Origin: SAR86 cluster bacterium AG-422-O05
GTDB taxonomy: Bacteria; Pseudomonadota; Gammaproteobacteria; Magnimaribacterales; D2472
NCBI GenBank assembly: GCA_003213495.1
Contig: QCMW01000001.1
Span: 62,001 to 126,000, forward strand
Reading direction: 5' to 3'
DNA length: 64,000 bases
Shown: positions 36,930 through 45,761 of the stretch, piece by piece
Numbering within the stretch: position 1 is the stretch's first letter
Layout of the letters: each line of letters begins with the position of its first letter
Made by a program: the position numbers and the translations under genes
Notes under the pieces: model-generated
What the model saw: the letters and a program-made list of their open reading frames with translations, nothing else
The model's database searches: none
What the model was told of the DNA's origin: nothing

Positions 36930-37337
36930 GTGATAAAGCTATTTTTTGTATTTCTTATTTTTTTTAGTTTTTCAATTTTTTCAAAAGATCTAAATGAGCA
37001 TGTAAAAATTAAATCAGATTCAATTGAGTTTTATAAGGAATATAACCAGATTAATTTTAAACATAACGTTAAAATTAAATCAGACTTCATAAGTATTGAG
37101 GCATCATCAGCAATTTACGATAATAGTGAAAATTCAATATCTTTGACTGGTACGCCTACTACCATAACTTCTAATAAAGATAATAATGATTTCTCTGGAA
37201 CAGCAAATAAGATTATTTTTTATACAAATGAAAAGGTACATTTAATTGGAAATGCAAAAATGATTTATCAAAATCTAACAATTTCTTCTGAACTTATAAT
37301 ATTTAATCCTATGACTGGAAAGTTTTCTTCAGAATAA
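36930..37337 (+). CDS. lptA: LPS transport periplasmic protein LptA, short
   Basis: LptA forms the periplasmic bridge that carries lipopolysaccharide from LptBFGC to LptDE. The 135-residue product (GTG start) has a signal peptide ending near FSK, then OstA-like beta repeats: IKSDSIEFYKEYNQINFKHNV, ISIEASSAIYDNSENSISLTG, FSGTANKIIFYTNEKVHLIGNA (each in part), and a final ISSELIIFNPMTGKF. E. coli LptA is about 185 residues, so roughly one beta-jellyroll turn is missing. LptC is a homologous fold, but the position directly before lptB favours LptA. Confidence 0.88.
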   Translation: MIKLFFVFLIFFSFSIFSKDLNEHVKIKSDSIEFYKEYNQINFKHNVKIKSDFISIEASSAIYDNSENSISLTGTPTTITSNKDNNDFSGTANKIIFYTNEKVHLIGNAKMIYQNLTISSELIIFNPMTGKFSSE

Positions 37338-37341
37338 GCAA

Positions 37342-38055
37342 ATGTTAAATGTTACAGATATATCTAAATCCATTAAAGGAAAAAAAATTGTTTCAAAGGT
37401 AAGTTTTGAAATTAATAAATCAGATATATTTGGTTTATTAGGTCCCAATGGCGCCGGTAAGACTAGTACATTTTACATCATAGCTGGTTTGATGAATCCA
37501 GATGATGGAAAGATAACATTATCTAATAAAGATATATCAAAGCTACCTATGCATAAAAGATCTAAGCTTGGAATTAAATATCTTCCCCAAGAACCATCTA
37601 TCTTTCAAAATTTAACAGTTTATGAAAATCTTTTAGGATTAGCAGAATTGTCTTTTAAAAATAAGAAGGACATTACAGACTTTGTAAGCAACTCAATAGA
37701 GGAATTTGGTTTATCAGACATAACACAATTAAAAGGTAGGCAGCTCTCTGGAGGACAAAGAAGAAAGGTAGAAATTGCTAGAACACTTGCAGCAAAACCA
37801 AAAATTATACTTTTAGATGAACCTTTTGCAGGCATTGACCCAATTGCGATTGAAGATATTAAGAAGGTTTTAAAAAAACTATCCGGTAAAGGTATTGGGA
37901 TTCTGATAACTGATCACAATGTAAGAGAGACTTTAGAAATATGTAATGAAGCAGCAATCATAAGCAATGGAGAGATAATTTCTCAAGGTTCCAAGGAAGA
38001 ATTAATTAATGATAAATTAGTTAAAGAGGTATACCTTGGAAATATGTATAAATAA
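37342..38055 (+). CDS. lptB: LPS export ABC transporter ATPase LptB
   Basis: LptB powers LPS extraction from the inner membrane with LptF and LptG. The 237-residue ATPase has Walker A LLGPNGAGKTST, the Q-loop YLPQEPSIFQNL, signature LSGGQRRKVEIAR, Walker B IILLDEPFAGIDP, and the switch His in ITDHNVRETLEI. SIFQNLTVYENLLG is typical of LptB and separates it from other branched-chain-like ATPases. It follows lptA by 4 bases and precedes rpoN by 3. Confidence 0.97.
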   Translation: MLNVTDISKSIKGKKIVSKVSFEINKSDIFGLLGPNGAGKTSTFYIIAGLMNPDDGKITLSNKDISKLPMHKRSKLGIKYLPQEPSIFQNLTVYENLLGLAELSFKNKKDITDFVSNSIEEFGLSDITQLKGRQLSGGQRRKVEIARTLAAKPKIILLDEPFAGIDPIAIEDIKKVLKKLSGKGIGILITDHNVRETLEICNEAAIISNGEIISQGSKEELINDKLVKEVYLGNMYK

Positions 38056-38058
38056 ATT

Positions 38059-39324
38059 ATGGGCATTCTCTTATCAAAAAATTTAAAACAAAAGCAAAGT
38101 ATAAAACTTACTCCATCGTTAAAAAAATCTATCGATCTTCTGCAGTTATCAAGATTTGAATTAATTAAAAAAATTGAAAATGAAATCATTGAAAACCCTT
38201 TTTTAGAAAAACAAGATTATGATTATGATAATTCTTTCAATGAAAAAGACTTTAATTTTGATATCGAATCAAAATTAACCTTAAGAGAAACGCTTTTAGA
38301 TCAATTAAATGATTTTGATTTAAGTAATAAAGAAACTCAAATATCTAAATTATTAATTGATAGCATTGATGAATCAGGAATGTTAACAGAAAGTATTTCT
38401 GGGATTGAAGAGATATCAAATTTCTTTTTTTCTGAATCAGAAATCGAAATTACATTAAAAAATATTATTCACAAGCTTCATCCTAGTGGTGTTGGATTTA
38501 GAAGCTATAAAGAATGTATAAGTATTCAAGTAAAAAATAGTAGCATTTCAGCAAATCAAAAGACTCTAGTAAATAAAATTCTTTTAAATAAGAATCTTGA
38601 TGATTTGGAAGAAATTAAAACAAAATTAGTTAAAGAAGGTGCTGAAAAAAAAGATATTAATAGAGCAATTGAAGAAATAAAAAATTGTGACTTAAGTCCA
38701 GGTTTAAATTACGAAAAAACACAATATATTGAAACAGATTTAAAATTATTTCTAAAAGATGAAGAAGTTAAGGTTGAGTTTATTGAAGATAGTTTCCCAA
38801 TTATTAAAACAGATAATGATTTGATTGATCAAGTGAAAAAAGAATTAAAAAAGAAGAAGAATGAGAAATTATTGGCAAAAATTAATGAAGCAAAATGGTT
38901 GCTCAGATCTGTAAAAAAAAGAAATGAAACAGTGCAAAAAGTTGGCCAATATATCTGCTTGAAACAAATTTCTTTTTTTGATGAAAATCCGCTAAAAATA
39001 AATACTTTAACTAATAAACAAATTGCAGATGAGATTGGAGTTCATCCTTCAACCGTGTCAAGAATCTTAAGAAATAAATATATTGAAACTCCAAAAGGCG
39101 TAATGCCGCTTAAGTCCTTATTAATATCATCAGTTTCTAAAACAAGAAGTATCTCACCATTACAATTAATGAAACTTATTGAAGACATTATAAAAGCTGA
39201 AAAAAAACCAAAAAGCGATAAAAGGATTGCTATTGAACTAAATAAAAGAGGTTTTGGTTTAGCTCGCAGAACTATTACAAAATATAGAAAAAAGAATAAC
39301 ATTCCATCATCAAGACATAGATAA
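38059..39324 (+). CDS. rpoN: RNA polymerase sigma-54 factor RpoN
   Basis: Sigma-54 directs RNA polymerase to -24/-12 promoters and needs ATP-driven enhancer-binding proteins. The 421 residues show region I (KQKQSIKLTPSLKKSIDLLQLS), a shortened acidic region II, the core-binding region, the helix-turn-helix (EIGVHPSTVSRILRNKYIETPKG, in part) and the RpoN box RRTITKYRKKNNI near the C-terminus. E. coli RpoN has 477 residues; the loss is mainly in the acidic region. Position after lptB is the classical one, but hpf, ptsN and rapZ, which normally follow, are replaced by mgtE. Confidence 0.96.
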   Translation: MGILLSKNLKQKQSIKLTPSLKKSIDLLQLSRFELIKKIENEIIENPFLEKQDYDYDNSFNEKDFNFDIESKLTLRETLLDQLNDFDLSNKETQISKLLIDSIDESGMLTESISGIEEISNFFFSESEIEITLKNIIHKLHPSGVGFRSYKECISIQVKNSSISANQKTLVNKILLNKNLDDLEEIKTKLVKEGAEKKDINRAIEEIKNCDLSPGLNYEKTQYIETDLKLFLKDEEVKVEFIEDSFPIIKTDNDLIDQVKKELKKKKNEKLLAKINEAKWLLRSVKKRNETVQKVGQYICLKQISFFDENPLKINTLTNKQIADEIGVHPSTVSRILRNKYIETPKGVMPLKSLLISSVSKTRSISPLQLMKLIEDIIKAEKKPKSDKRIAIELNKRGFGLARRTITKYRKKNNIPSSRHR

Positions 39325-39348
39325 TTTTTAACAGGCAAAAATTCAATA

Positions 39349-40689
39349 ATGGAAATTAAGGAGAACAAAGAAAACTTAAAAATTATTTTAGATGATTCTT
39401 CAAATCTCTCTGTAAATCAAATAAGAAGACTTTTGAATGATATGTCATCCTCAGAAATAGCTCATGCACTTGAGTCTTCCCCGCCTAAGCAAAGAAGTAT
39501 TATATTTTCTTTACTTGAAACTGAAGAGGAAGGTGATGTTCTTTTTGAGCTTGGCGAAGAAATTCAACAAGATTTGATTTCAAATATTTCTAATGAAGAA
39601 CTTTCTGAGGCGGTAAAAGAACTTGAACTAGATGAAATAGTTGATATTTTACAAAATCTACCAGAAGAGAGAATGAAAACAATTCTTTCAAATATGTCAA
39701 AAGTAGATAGGCAAAGAATTGAAATGGGACTTACATTTCCAGAAAACACAGCAGGAGGATTGCTAAATACTGACGTAATAAGTGTAAGGCCAAACAATTC
39801 CATAAAAGAAGTTCTAAGCTACTTAAGAGATCAAAAAGAGCTACCGGAGAGTACTGATAAAATTTTTGTTGTAAATAATGATAATAATTACCTTGGCGAA
39901 CTGCCTATAAGTAAAATTATTACAACAGATCCAGTAATGAATGTTAGGGAAATAATGGAAACGGATATCCCTGCAATTGATGTAAATCTTGAGGATAAAG
40001 ATGTTGCAACAATCTTTGAAAGAAATAATTTAATATCTTCTGCTGTTATTGATCACAAGGGACAGCTAATTGGAAGAATAACTATTGACGATGTCGTTGA
40101 TGTAATAAGAGAAGATGCTGATCAAAACCTTCTTGGTATGGCAGGAGTCGCAGAGGATACTTTTGCGCCTCCAGGCAGAGCAGCAAAAAGTAGAGTATTT
40201 TGGTTAGCAATGAATTTAGTAACAGCATTTATAGCTGCAAGTACTATAAACATATTTCAAGATGTGATTGATAAAATTGTTTATTTAGCTGTTTTAATGC
40301 CCATAGTAGCAAGCATGGGCGGAGTTGCAGCCACTCAAACACTGACAATTGTATTAAGAGGTCTAACGCTAGAACAAATAAATACTTCAAACATCAAATG
40401 GCTTTTTAAAAGAGAATTAGCGGTATCAATAATAAATGGTATTGTCTTGTCCACTTTAGTTGCAATTTCAACATATCTTTGGTTTCAAGACTACACTTTA
40501 GCTGTTTTGATAGCCTCCGCATTAGTTATTAATCTTATAAGTTCTGTTATTGCAGGAATTCTTGTACCTCTAATTCTCAGGAAGCTAAACCAAGATCCAG
40601 CAATTGGTGGAAGTGTAGTTGTAACAACAGTTACAGATGTTGTGGGTTTCTTTTCATTTCTTGGACTAGCAACAATATATTTAATCTAG
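39349..40689 (+). CDS. mgtE: magnesium transporter MgtE
   Basis: MgtE is a Mg2+-gated Mg2+ channel. The 446 residues have an N-terminal superhelical domain (to about 125), two CBS domains (about 130-255; GGLLNTDVISVRPN and the DHKGQLIGRITIDDVVDV region), a plug helix and five membrane helices (about 285-446). MPIVASMGGVAATQTLT is the pore-lining helix signature and NQDPAIGGSVVVTTVTDVVGFF (in part) holds the conserved Asp. It follows rpoN by 24 bases. Its last 9 bases overlap the yhdP 3' end on the other strand. Confidence 0.96.
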   Translation: MEIKENKENLKIILDDSSNLSVNQIRRLLNDMSSSEIAHALESSPPKQRSIIFSLLETEEEGDVLFELGEEIQQDLISNISNEELSEAVKELELDEIVDILQNLPEERMKTILSNMSKVDRQRIEMGLTFPENTAGGLLNTDVISVRPNNSIKEVLSYLRDQKELPESTDKIFVVNNDNNYLGELPISKIITTDPVMNVREIMETDIPAIDVNLEDKDVATIFERNNLISSAVIDHKGQLIGRITIDDVVDVIREDADQNLLGMAGVAEDTFAPPGRAAKSRVFWLAMNLVTAFIAASTINIFQDVIDKIVYLAVLMPIVASMGGVAATQTLTIVLRGLTLEQINTSNIKWLFKRELAVSIINGIVLSTLVAISTYLWFQDYTLAVLIASALVINLISSVIAGILVPLILRKLNQDPAIGGSVVVTTVTDVVGFFSFLGLATIYLI

Positions 40690-43032
40690 CCTTTTAATTT
40701 CTGGGTTGTCAATATTACCAGTTACTTTAAATTTGAAAGTTGATACATCATCAAGACTTTCATCAAAAATATTTTCTAAAACCATTCCACCGGCTAGAGC
40801 AGGAATACCTCCAAAAATTGCCGCATACCATGGAATATTCTCAGAGACTTTTAGTCTCATTTCCAAGTCTAGATTTAGGCTATCAAGAACTCCTACAGAG
40901 TTTTTTACTATGTCTCCCTGCCATCTCATTTTAGCTTCGCTTGTTTCAATTTTAATTGGCTCGCTGATTAATGCCCTATTTTGACCAATATAAAAATTAC
41001 CTTCAGCTCTATTAATATAAAGATTTGTGGATGCTATATTTGTCTCATTGTTAATATTTTCAATAATGGCATTCAAGTTAAATATTTTTAATGCTCTTAA
41101 AAATGCAGAATTAGGAATCTCTGTATTAGATTGAAAATCTTTTAATAAGAAATCAACATTGCCCTCAATATTTTTCAATTGATTAATACCTATCCACTGA
41201 ATATTTAAATTTGTGGAAAGATATTCAAAATCATAATTAGTTAAGGCTTTTAGTGTGCTATTTTCATTGTTGATTTTATAAGAACCCCTTACCTTATACA
41301 TATCAGTTTTATTGTTATAACTTATATAAGCTTTTTCATTATTATCATAAGGCCCTATGTTCAAATTTTTGCTCGATACTTTAATATTATCGATAGTCGT
41401 TATGTTTTTGTTCCTCAATAAATAAAAATCAATGTCTTGAAAGATATCATCATATGTTTGTATATTTTTGCCGACAAATCTCAAATTAATATTTGCTATA
41501 TCAAAATTACTTTGAGATTCAACAATATCTAGACCCTTAAATTCAAACTTTGTATTGTAGACATCAATTCTTGTAAAACCTGTGTTATCAATATTTATTG
41601 ATCCATTCAGATTGTTACCTTTAAAGGTAGCGAGTGAAGAGTTTTCTTTAAAATTAATTTTAAATATTTGATTCTTGTATATATTATTGAAGAAGTTTAA
41701 TTCATCAATTTTTAAGTTTAATGACATTAAATTAGCATCATTGTTAGCCTCATTTGGAATTAGTATGTTATTAATCTTTAAATTTTTTAGTGTTAAATAT
41801 ATGTGAAATCCGTCTGCAAAATCTTTTTCTTTAATTTCATTATCAAAGCCTTTCCCAAGTGAAAAGAAACCATTATTGTTATTACCTATAAAGGCATAGA
41901 ACCTTTGATTTTCAATGAGATACGTTGGTTGAGTAATGTTTTCAATATAAATTGATGTATCTAAATTTTCGTCGAATTTTTTATTAAGCTCATTAATACT
42001 TGAAGAGATTTCTGTATCTTTTAAGTTTGATCTTAAATCCAATGAAGTATTACCATCACTAATTAATATCTTTGCTGCAAATTCTTCTCTACCATTAAGA
42101 GTTAAAAAATTCTCATAATTAAGTATCTCATTCATATCGAATTCAAGATTAGTATAGATAGTGACATCATTATTTTTGATTTGAATTGAGCCATTAATAT
42201 TTTGCTCGGGTATTTTTGCATCAAACATACCTGTAACTTCCTTTTTTGAGTTTTCATACAAGACGGCATTGATATTTTCAAAAAGATAGCCTGAAAGAGT
42301 TTTTAAAGCTGAATTCCTAAAGATATACTTATTAACAGTTACCAATTCATTCGAATTAGATTCATAAAAACCACTGCTGTAAAGTGATAAATCTATTTTG
42401 TAGTCAGAAAAGGAACTAAAATCAAAAAGATCATTTTCGTCTAAAATTTGCTCATCTAAATTAAAATAAATTGAATAATAGTATTTATTTTCGTTTAATT
42501 TATTGAAAATATTTAAACCATTAAAATTCATATTATTTAATTCTCCAGTCTCAGTTGCTACTGAAAGCTCTCCAGACTGACTCAAAATTCTTGTATTTAA
42601 TGATGCAAAATCATAATTATTAGATTTGATATATAAATTTTTGATATAAATTTTAAAATCAGTGTTTTGATCAGATGATGAGTCTTGTAGGAAATTAAAA
42701 TTATCTATTCTAAGATCATTTAAATAAATAAAGCCCATTGAAAAAGACCTAATAAGATCGATACCTATTAGAATTTTGTCTCCCTTGAGGACAACTTTTT
42801 TAGCTTGATCTCTAATTAAAATATTATCAACAGAGATATTAGGATTTAAGAAACTCACCTTTGAATTTATTTCTGAATATTCAAAAGAATAATTTTTCGC
42901 AATTGTTTTATTTGCAATAAAAAAAATACTTTCAGGTTTATAAAGAAGAGATAAGTAAGTTATAAATATGGAAGATAAAAATAAAACGATAATTATTAGA
43001 CCAAACTTAATAAATCTTTTAAAAATAGTCAT
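40681..43032 (-). CDS. yhdP: YhdP-like AsmA-family envelope lipid transport protein, short
   Basis: YhdP, TamB and YdbH are giant beta-groove proteins thought to bridge the periplasm and carry phospholipids to the outer membrane. The 783-residue product has one N-terminal membrane helix (about 10-30) and a long run of beta-rich, Asn/Asp-rich sequence with no catalytic motif. The C-terminus (PWYAAIFGGIPALAGGMVLENIF, then FKFKVTGNIDNPEIKRL) matches the YhdP end. E. coli YhdP has about 1266 residues, so the groove would be shorter. It follows mreD by 2 bases, the mreBCD-...-yhdP order of gammaproteobacteria, with maf and rng missing between. Confidence 0.85.
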   Translation of the reverse strand: MTIFKRFIKFGLIIIVLFLSSIFITYLSLLYKPESIFFIANKTIAKNYSFEYSEINSKVSFLNPNISVDNILIRDQAKKVVLKGDKILIGIDLIRSFSMGFIYLNDLRIDNFNFLQDSSSDQNTDFKIYIKNLYIKSNNYDFASLNTRILSQSGELSVATETGELNNMNFNGLNIFNKLNENKYYYSIYFNLDEQILDENDLFDFSSFSDYKIDLSLYSSGFYESNSNELVTVNKYIFRNSALKTLSGYLFENINAVLYENSKKEVTGMFDAKIPEQNINGSIQIKNNDVTIYTNLEFDMNEILNYENFLTLNGREEFAAKILISDGNTSLDLRSNLKDTEISSSINELNKKFDENLDTSIYIENITQPTYLIENQRFYAFIGNNNNGFFSLGKGFDNEIKEKDFADGFHIYLTLKNLKINNILIPNEANNDANLMSLNLKIDELNFFNNIYKNQIFKINFKENSSLATFKGNNLNGSINIDNTGFTRIDVYNTKFEFKGLDIVESQSNFDIANINLRFVGKNIQTYDDIFQDIDFYLLRNKNITTIDNIKVSSKNLNIGPYDNNEKAYISYNNKTDMYKVRGSYKINNENSTLKALTNYDFEYLSTNLNIQWIGINQLKNIEGNVDFLLKDFQSNTEIPNSAFLRALKIFNLNAIIENINNETNIASTNLYINRAEGNFYIGQNRALISEPIKIETSEAKMRWQGDIVKNSVGVLDSLNLDLEMRLKVSENIPWYAAIFGGIPALAGGMVLENIFDESLDDVSTFKFKVTGNIDNPEIKRLD

Positions 43033-43034
43033 TC

Positions 43035-43505
43035 CTACAATCTTCGTTTAACAAAGTTAGGTAAATATGCTGAAAGAATTGCCATTAAGATGCAAAGAGT
43101 GATATTTAATATAGTGCTCATGAATAAAGTGACATACGAAAAATTCCAAATATTTATTATCATTTGTGACAATCCGACATAAGCTGATGAGGATAAGCCA
43201 AAAAATATACAAATCTGTAAGTATGAAAATAATTTAAATGCATTAGCGTAAATATTTATTAAATAAGTTATTAAACAAAAAAAGATTGCATTCAGTCCTA
43301 AGAATGAATCAGAAATAAGATCTATAAATAATCCTATGAAAAATGCTTCACTTGAACCAATATTTGAATTTGATTTGTAAACATAAAATGAATAACTTAA
43401 AAAAGTTAGGGGAAAAATTATAAAATAAGCACTTGTGATGCCTGCTATTTCCTTATCAAGCAGATTAATCAATATTAAAGAAAATATAATCTTTAAATAT
43501 CTCAT
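43035..43505 (-). CDS. mreD: rod shape-determining protein MreD
   Basis: MreD is an integral membrane partner of MreC in the elongasome. The 156 residues form about five hydrophobic helices, with the family pattern FFIGLFIDLISDSFLGLNAIFF (in part), i.e. a polar G-D pair in the third helix. Sequence conservation is low, and the call rests on the mreB-mreC-mreD order. Start and mreC stop share one base (TAATG). Confidence 0.92.
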   Translation of the reverse strand: MRYLKIIFSLILINLLDKEIAGITSAYFIIFPLTFLSYSFYVYKSNSNIGSSEAFFIGLFIDLISDSFLGLNAIFFCLITYLINIYANAFKLFSYLQICIFFGLSSSAYVGLSQMIINIWNFSYVTLFMSTILNITLCILMAILSAYLPNFVKRRL

Positions 43506-44341
43506 TAGTACTGAATTACTCCAAAAAGATCACTTGCAATAGGGTTTGCAGATAACTTAATTTCTAACTCGACTGTCGTAGAGTCTATCTTCATAACCTT
43601 ATCAACCTTTCCTATTTCTATATCCTTTGGATATATACCTCCTAAGCCTGAAGTATAGAATATATGACCAGCAATTATTTCTTGGGATTCAACTAATGGA
43701 TTGTATTTACAGATAATTATTTCTGATCTGCCGCTACCTTGAGCATTACAAAAGAAATCATTTGTGCTTGATTTTATGGGTATATAATGAGAAATATCTG
43801 TTAGAAGAAGAACTTCAGAATACTTGTTAGTATGAATTATTTGGCCAATTATTCCTGAAGCATTGAAAACCATAAACTCATTAAAATTTTCGTTATTATC
43901 GCTTATGACTTCTACAAACATCCTATGTCTATCACAACAATTAAAAATGTTTGGATCAAAACTTCTTAATTGCGCAATCTTATATGAAGGTTGATAATTG
44001 TTAGATTTAGCAGCATATTTAATAATCTCATAATCTTTATAAAAATTGTTTTCTTTTGCAATTAAATAATTATTTAGGTAGCTCAAGTCTAGTGCTTCCT
44101 TAAGCATTTCATTTTCATTTATTAGAAACTTTTTTGATTTTGAGCGCTCACTAAGGTGTTTTATTTGTTCAATTGTAATTTGGTTTAAGAAGTAATACGT
44201 AGAGATCTTAAAAGATTTAAATCCATTTTTTACAGATTGGAAGTTATTAGATGTTATATCTAAATATAAAATTCCAACACCTAACAAAATGTAAAGTACG
44301 AATATTAATTTCTGACCACGAGTTGGCGAAATTCTAGCCAT
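43505..44341 (-). CDS. mreC: rod shape-determining protein MreC
   Basis: MreC is a bitopic periplasmic protein that stimulates PBP2-RodA. The 278 residues have a membrane helix at about 11-27, a coiled coil (about 55-90) and two beta-barrel subdomains with VFNASGIIGQIIHTNKYSEVLLLTD (in part) and a GLGGIYPKDIEIGKV segment, the family's conserved GxGxxxP-xxIxVG region. Two adjacent Cys (FNCCDRHRMF) lie in the first barrel. It starts 5 bases after mreB. Confidence 0.94.
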   Translation of the reverse strand: MARISPTRGQKLIFVLYILLGVGILYLDITSNNFQSVKNGFKSFKISTYYFLNQITIEQIKHLSERSKSKKFLINENEMLKEALDLSYLNNYLIAKENNFYKDYEIIKYAAKSNNYQPSYKIAQLRSFDPNIFNCCDRHRMFVEVISDNNENFNEFMVFNASGIIGQIIHTNKYSEVLLLTDISHYIPIKSSTNDFFCNAQGSGRSEIIICKYNPLVESQEIIAGHIFYTSGLGGIYPKDIEIGKVDKVMKIDSTTVELEIKLSANPIASDLFGVIQY

Positions 44342-44346
44342 CTATA

Positions 44347-45396
44347 CTATTCGGAAGACAATAGATCAATATTATATTTGTCCATAATCTCTAAAGCTTG
44401 CCCGCCACCTCTTGCAACGCAAGTCAATGGATCTTCTGCGACAATTACAGGAATGCCAGTTGAAGTAGATATTAATTTATCCAAATCTCTCAAAAGAGCA
44501 CCTCCTCCTGTAAGGACAATACCTCTTTCTGCAATGTCAGCTGCTAATTCTGGAGGTGATAACTCAAGGGCGTTTCTAATGGCTCTTACAATTCCATAAA
44601 GTGGGTCTTTCATGGCTTCAAAAATTTGCTCACTGTTTATTGTGAATGTTTCTGGTATACCTTCAGCTAAATTTCTTCCTGTGATTGACATTTCTAATTT
44701 TTCAGACTCAGGTGTTGCACAACCAATGGTATATTTAATTTTCTCGGCAGTAGAGTCCCCAATGACACATCCATAATTTCTTCTAATCCACGATGTTATA
44801 GACTCATCCATTTTATCTCCACCAATTTTGACGGATTCAGAATAAACAACACCATTTAAAGATAGTATAGCTATCTCAGATGTACCGCCACCAATATCGA
44901 CAACCATATTTCCGCTAGCTTCTTCAACTGGAAGACCTGCGCCAATAGCTGCAGCCATTGGTTCTTCAATTAATTTAACATCTCTAGCACCAGCACCTAG
45001 TACTGATTCTCTTATCGCTCTTCTTTCTACTTGAGTTGATCTGCACGGTACACAGACTAAAACCCTTGGACTTGGTTTGATAAATAATTTTTCGTGAACC
45101 TTGGCAATAAAGTGTTGCAACATCTTTTCAGTTACTTGGAAGTCAGCGATGACACCTTCAGAAAGTGGTCTAATAGCCTTTATATTGCCTGGTGTTCTGC
45201 CAAGCATTTTCTTAGCTTCAGTACCAACTGCAACAACAGTTTTTTGACCACGTGACTCTCTAATTGCTACCACGGATGGCTCATTAAGAACAATTCCTAC
45301 ATCCTTTGTATAGATTAATGTATTGGCGGTGCCAAGGTCTATTGATAAATCATTTGAGAAATATCCCCCGATCATCTTAAATAAATTTAATTTCAC
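44347..45396 (-). CDS. mreB: rod shape-determining actin homologue MreB
   Basis: MreB filaments guide lateral wall synthesis. The 349 residues show [16 protein letters not shown] (phosphate 1), [12 protein letters not shown] (phosphate 2), and [15 protein letters not shown] (adenosine), with [14 protein letters not shown]-like [14 protein letters not shown]. The start is a GTG at 45396, giving [16 protein letters not shown], close to the E. coli N-terminus; an AGGT lies about 9 bases before it. It is divergent from gatC with 83 bases between. Confidence 0.98.
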   Translation of the reverse strand: MKLNLFKMIGGYFSNDLSIDLGTANTLIYTKDVGIVLNEPSVVAIRESRGQKTVVAVGTEAKKMLGRTPGNIKAIRPLSEGVIADFQVTEKMLQHFIAKVHEKLFIKPSPRVLVCVPCRSTQVERRAIRESVLGAGARDVKLIEEPMAAAIGAGLPVEEASGNMVVDIGGGTSEIAILSLNGVVYSESVKIGGDKMDESITSWIRRNYGCVIGDSTAEKIKYTIGCATPESEKLEMSITGRNLAEGIPETFTINSEQIFEAMKDPLYGIVRAIRNALELSPPELAADIAERGIVLTGGGALLRDLDKLISTSTGIPVIVAEDPLTCVARGGGQALEIMDKYNIDLLSSE

Positions 45397-45461
45397 TAGA
45401 TTACCTACAAAATATATATTTTAATTAATTTGCTAGTTAGGTTAATATCCACCCACTAAAC

Positions 45462-45467
45462 TATAAT
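45462..45467 (+). promoter_or_regulatory. candidate -10 box of gatC
   Basis: A perfect TATAAT lies 12 bases before the gatC ATG, so transcription would start about six bases before the start codon. No clear -35 or ribosome site is seen, which resembles the near-leaderless arrangement at mraZ. Confidence 0.35.
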
Positions 45468-45479
45468 AATATCCTATAT

Positions 45480-45761
45480 ATGGACAAGAAAACAGTAACA
45501 ACTATATCTTACCTATCAAGGCTAAAAATTGATGGTGAAAAAGAAGAAAAAATCATTAAAGATTTAGATAATATTATTGAATTTGTTGATCAGCTTGATG
45601 ATGTGGATACATCCAATATTGAACCACTCACAAATCCACTTGAAAAAACTGCTAAAACAAGAACTGACGAAGTAACAGCAAAAAATCTTAAAAATGAACT
45701 ATTAGAAATTGCGCCATCTAGCAATGAAGATTATTTTTTAGTACCAAGGGTAGTTGAGTGA
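45480..45761 (+). CDS. gatC: Asp/Glu-tRNA amidotransferase subunit C
   Basis: GatC is the small chaperone-like subunit that clamps GatA and GatB. The 93 residues match the family: ISYLSRLKIDGEKEEKIIKDL, FVDQLDDVDTSNIEPLTNPL (in part) and the C-terminal NEDYFLVPRVVE. It starts the gatCAB operon and overlaps gatA by 4 bases. Confidence 0.96.
   Translation: MDKKTVTTISYLSRLKIDGEKEEKIIKDLDNIIEFVDQLDDVDTSNIEPLTNPLEKTAKTRTDEVTAKNLKNELLEIAPSSNEDYFLVPRVVE

Noticed and set aside
40740-40984. Two open frames antisense to the yhdP 3' end
   Set aside because: Both are shadows of the conserved YhdP C-terminus and start inside it with no ribosome site.
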